This document shows positions 4,836 through 5,179 of a DNA stretch of 5,179 nt, piece after piece. The notes below the pieces were generated by a model, which worked only from the letters and a program-made list of their open reading frames with translations, was not told where the DNA came from and did no database searches. Position 1 is the stretch's first letter. Each line of letters begins with the position of its first letter. The translations under genes were made by a program, and so were the position numbers. The DNA comes from a bacterium (lineage in GTDB: Bacteria; Krumholzibacteriota; Krumholzibacteriia; Krumholzibacteriales; Krumholzibacteriaceae): positions 1-5,179 of the forward strand of contig JAFNGP010000033.1 of assembly GCA_017885175.1 (NCBI GenBank), given 5' to 3'.

Positions 4836-5179
4836 TACCTGACCGCCGCGGGCGGATTATACCTTGACCGGAAGGAGTACTCTCGCGCCGAGGATTACCT
4901 GAAGCGGGCCATCGAACTCGCCGACGCCCCTCTCTACTGGATGCAGCGCGTGCGGGCCCTCCACCTGCTCGCTCGCGCCACAATCGGCCTGAGCGCACAC
5001 GACGAGGCCCGAAGGCTCCTCAACGACTCGATCGCGACTTTCGAGCGCGGGCTCGCCGGCAAACGATTCGCGGAGAACCGGCATGCGCTGAGCGAAGAGA
5101 TACACTCGATCTTTTCCGATCTTCTCGTCATCGAGAGCGCCGCCCCGGGCCGCCGCGCCCCGCCGCGGCCCCGGCGCCC
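4836..5179 (+). CDS. Continuation of the TPR protein after the in-frame TAA (3' end outside window)
   Basis: The frame that ends at 4835 stays open for 114 more codons to the window edge and clearly keeps coding. LTAAGGLYLDRKEYSRAEDY followed by LKRAIELAD is a well-formed TPR. It is followed by a second unit beginning WMQRVRALHLLARATIGLSA. Both fit the 40-residue register of the upstream repeats, with the stop occupying one residue. Then come FAENRHALSEEIHSIFSDLL and a Pro/Arg/Ala-rich stretch. If translated separately, the start could be CTG at 4839 (after TAAGGAGG). The next in-frame ATG, at 4941, falls in the middle of the repeats. If not restarted, this is the lost 3' half of a nonsense-mutated gene. 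TPR arrays of this spacing often precede a C-terminal domain such as a CHAT peptidase; that domain, if present, would lie beyond the window and cannot be confirmed. Confidence 0.6.
5137..5179 (+). other. 43-base run with no A or T at the window edge
   Basis: Every base from 5137 to 5179 is G or C, with near-repeats of CGCCGCG (5151-5157, 5161-5167) and palindromes such as CCCGGG (5144-5149) and GCCGCGGC (5162-5169). In the TPR frame it encodes a run of Ala, Pro, Gly and Arg, which would be a flexible interdomain linker. Such self-complementary sequence is also where assemblies tend to break. Confidence 0.6.

Noticed and set aside
1..5179. CRISPR arrays, tRNA or rRNA genes, insertion sequences
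   Set aside because: No regularly spaced repeats, cloverleaf-like sequence, transposase motifs or terminal inverted repeats were seen on either strand.

Overview
The window comes from a G+C-rich bacterium (roughly 60-65% by eye) with strongly G/C-ending codons. Ile ATA and Arg AGG/CGG are still in use. This style, together with an ECF-like sigma / zinc-finger anti-sigma / TPR lipoprotein arrangement, would fit an uncultured phylum of the Fibrobacteres-Chlorobi-Bacteroidetes kind (Krumholzibacteria or Eisenbacteria type) or a deltaproteobacterial relative. That placement is inference, because no marker gene is present. All genes lie on the + strand and no gap exceeds about 120 bases.

Left part (1-1403): the C-terminal half of a major facilitator superfamily transporter. 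It overlaps by four bases (ATGA) a radical SAM protein of the bacterial TYW1/wyosine-synthase-like family (COG0731 type), which carries a C-terminal winged-helix-like domain. The two are translationally coupled, but their functional link is unclear. A 100-base gap follows. It holds a short G+C palindrome and an extended -10 promoter.

Right part (1429-5179): a candidate envelope-signalling module of three genes. The first is an unusual sigma-70-family factor with an enlarged middle region that seems to contain a second, degenerate region-4-like segment. The second is a single-pass membrane protein with an N-terminal anti-sigma zinc-finger (zf-HC2/ZAS) domain and three C-terminal TPRs predicted to lie outside the cytoplasm. 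The third is a probable TPR lipoprotein under its own extended -10 promoter. The two promoters share TTCTGnTATAAT.

The most notable observation is in the last gene. Its approximately 40-residue TPR array is interrupted by one in-frame TAA at 4833-4835, and the array continues in the same frame and the same repeat register to the window edge. Immediately before the stop is TAAGGAGG, a full match to the 16S anti-Shine-Dalgarno sequence, eight bases from an in-frame CTG. The gene may be nonsense-mutated, split by stop-and-restart translation, or affected by a base-call error. The window ends in a 43-base run with no A or T.
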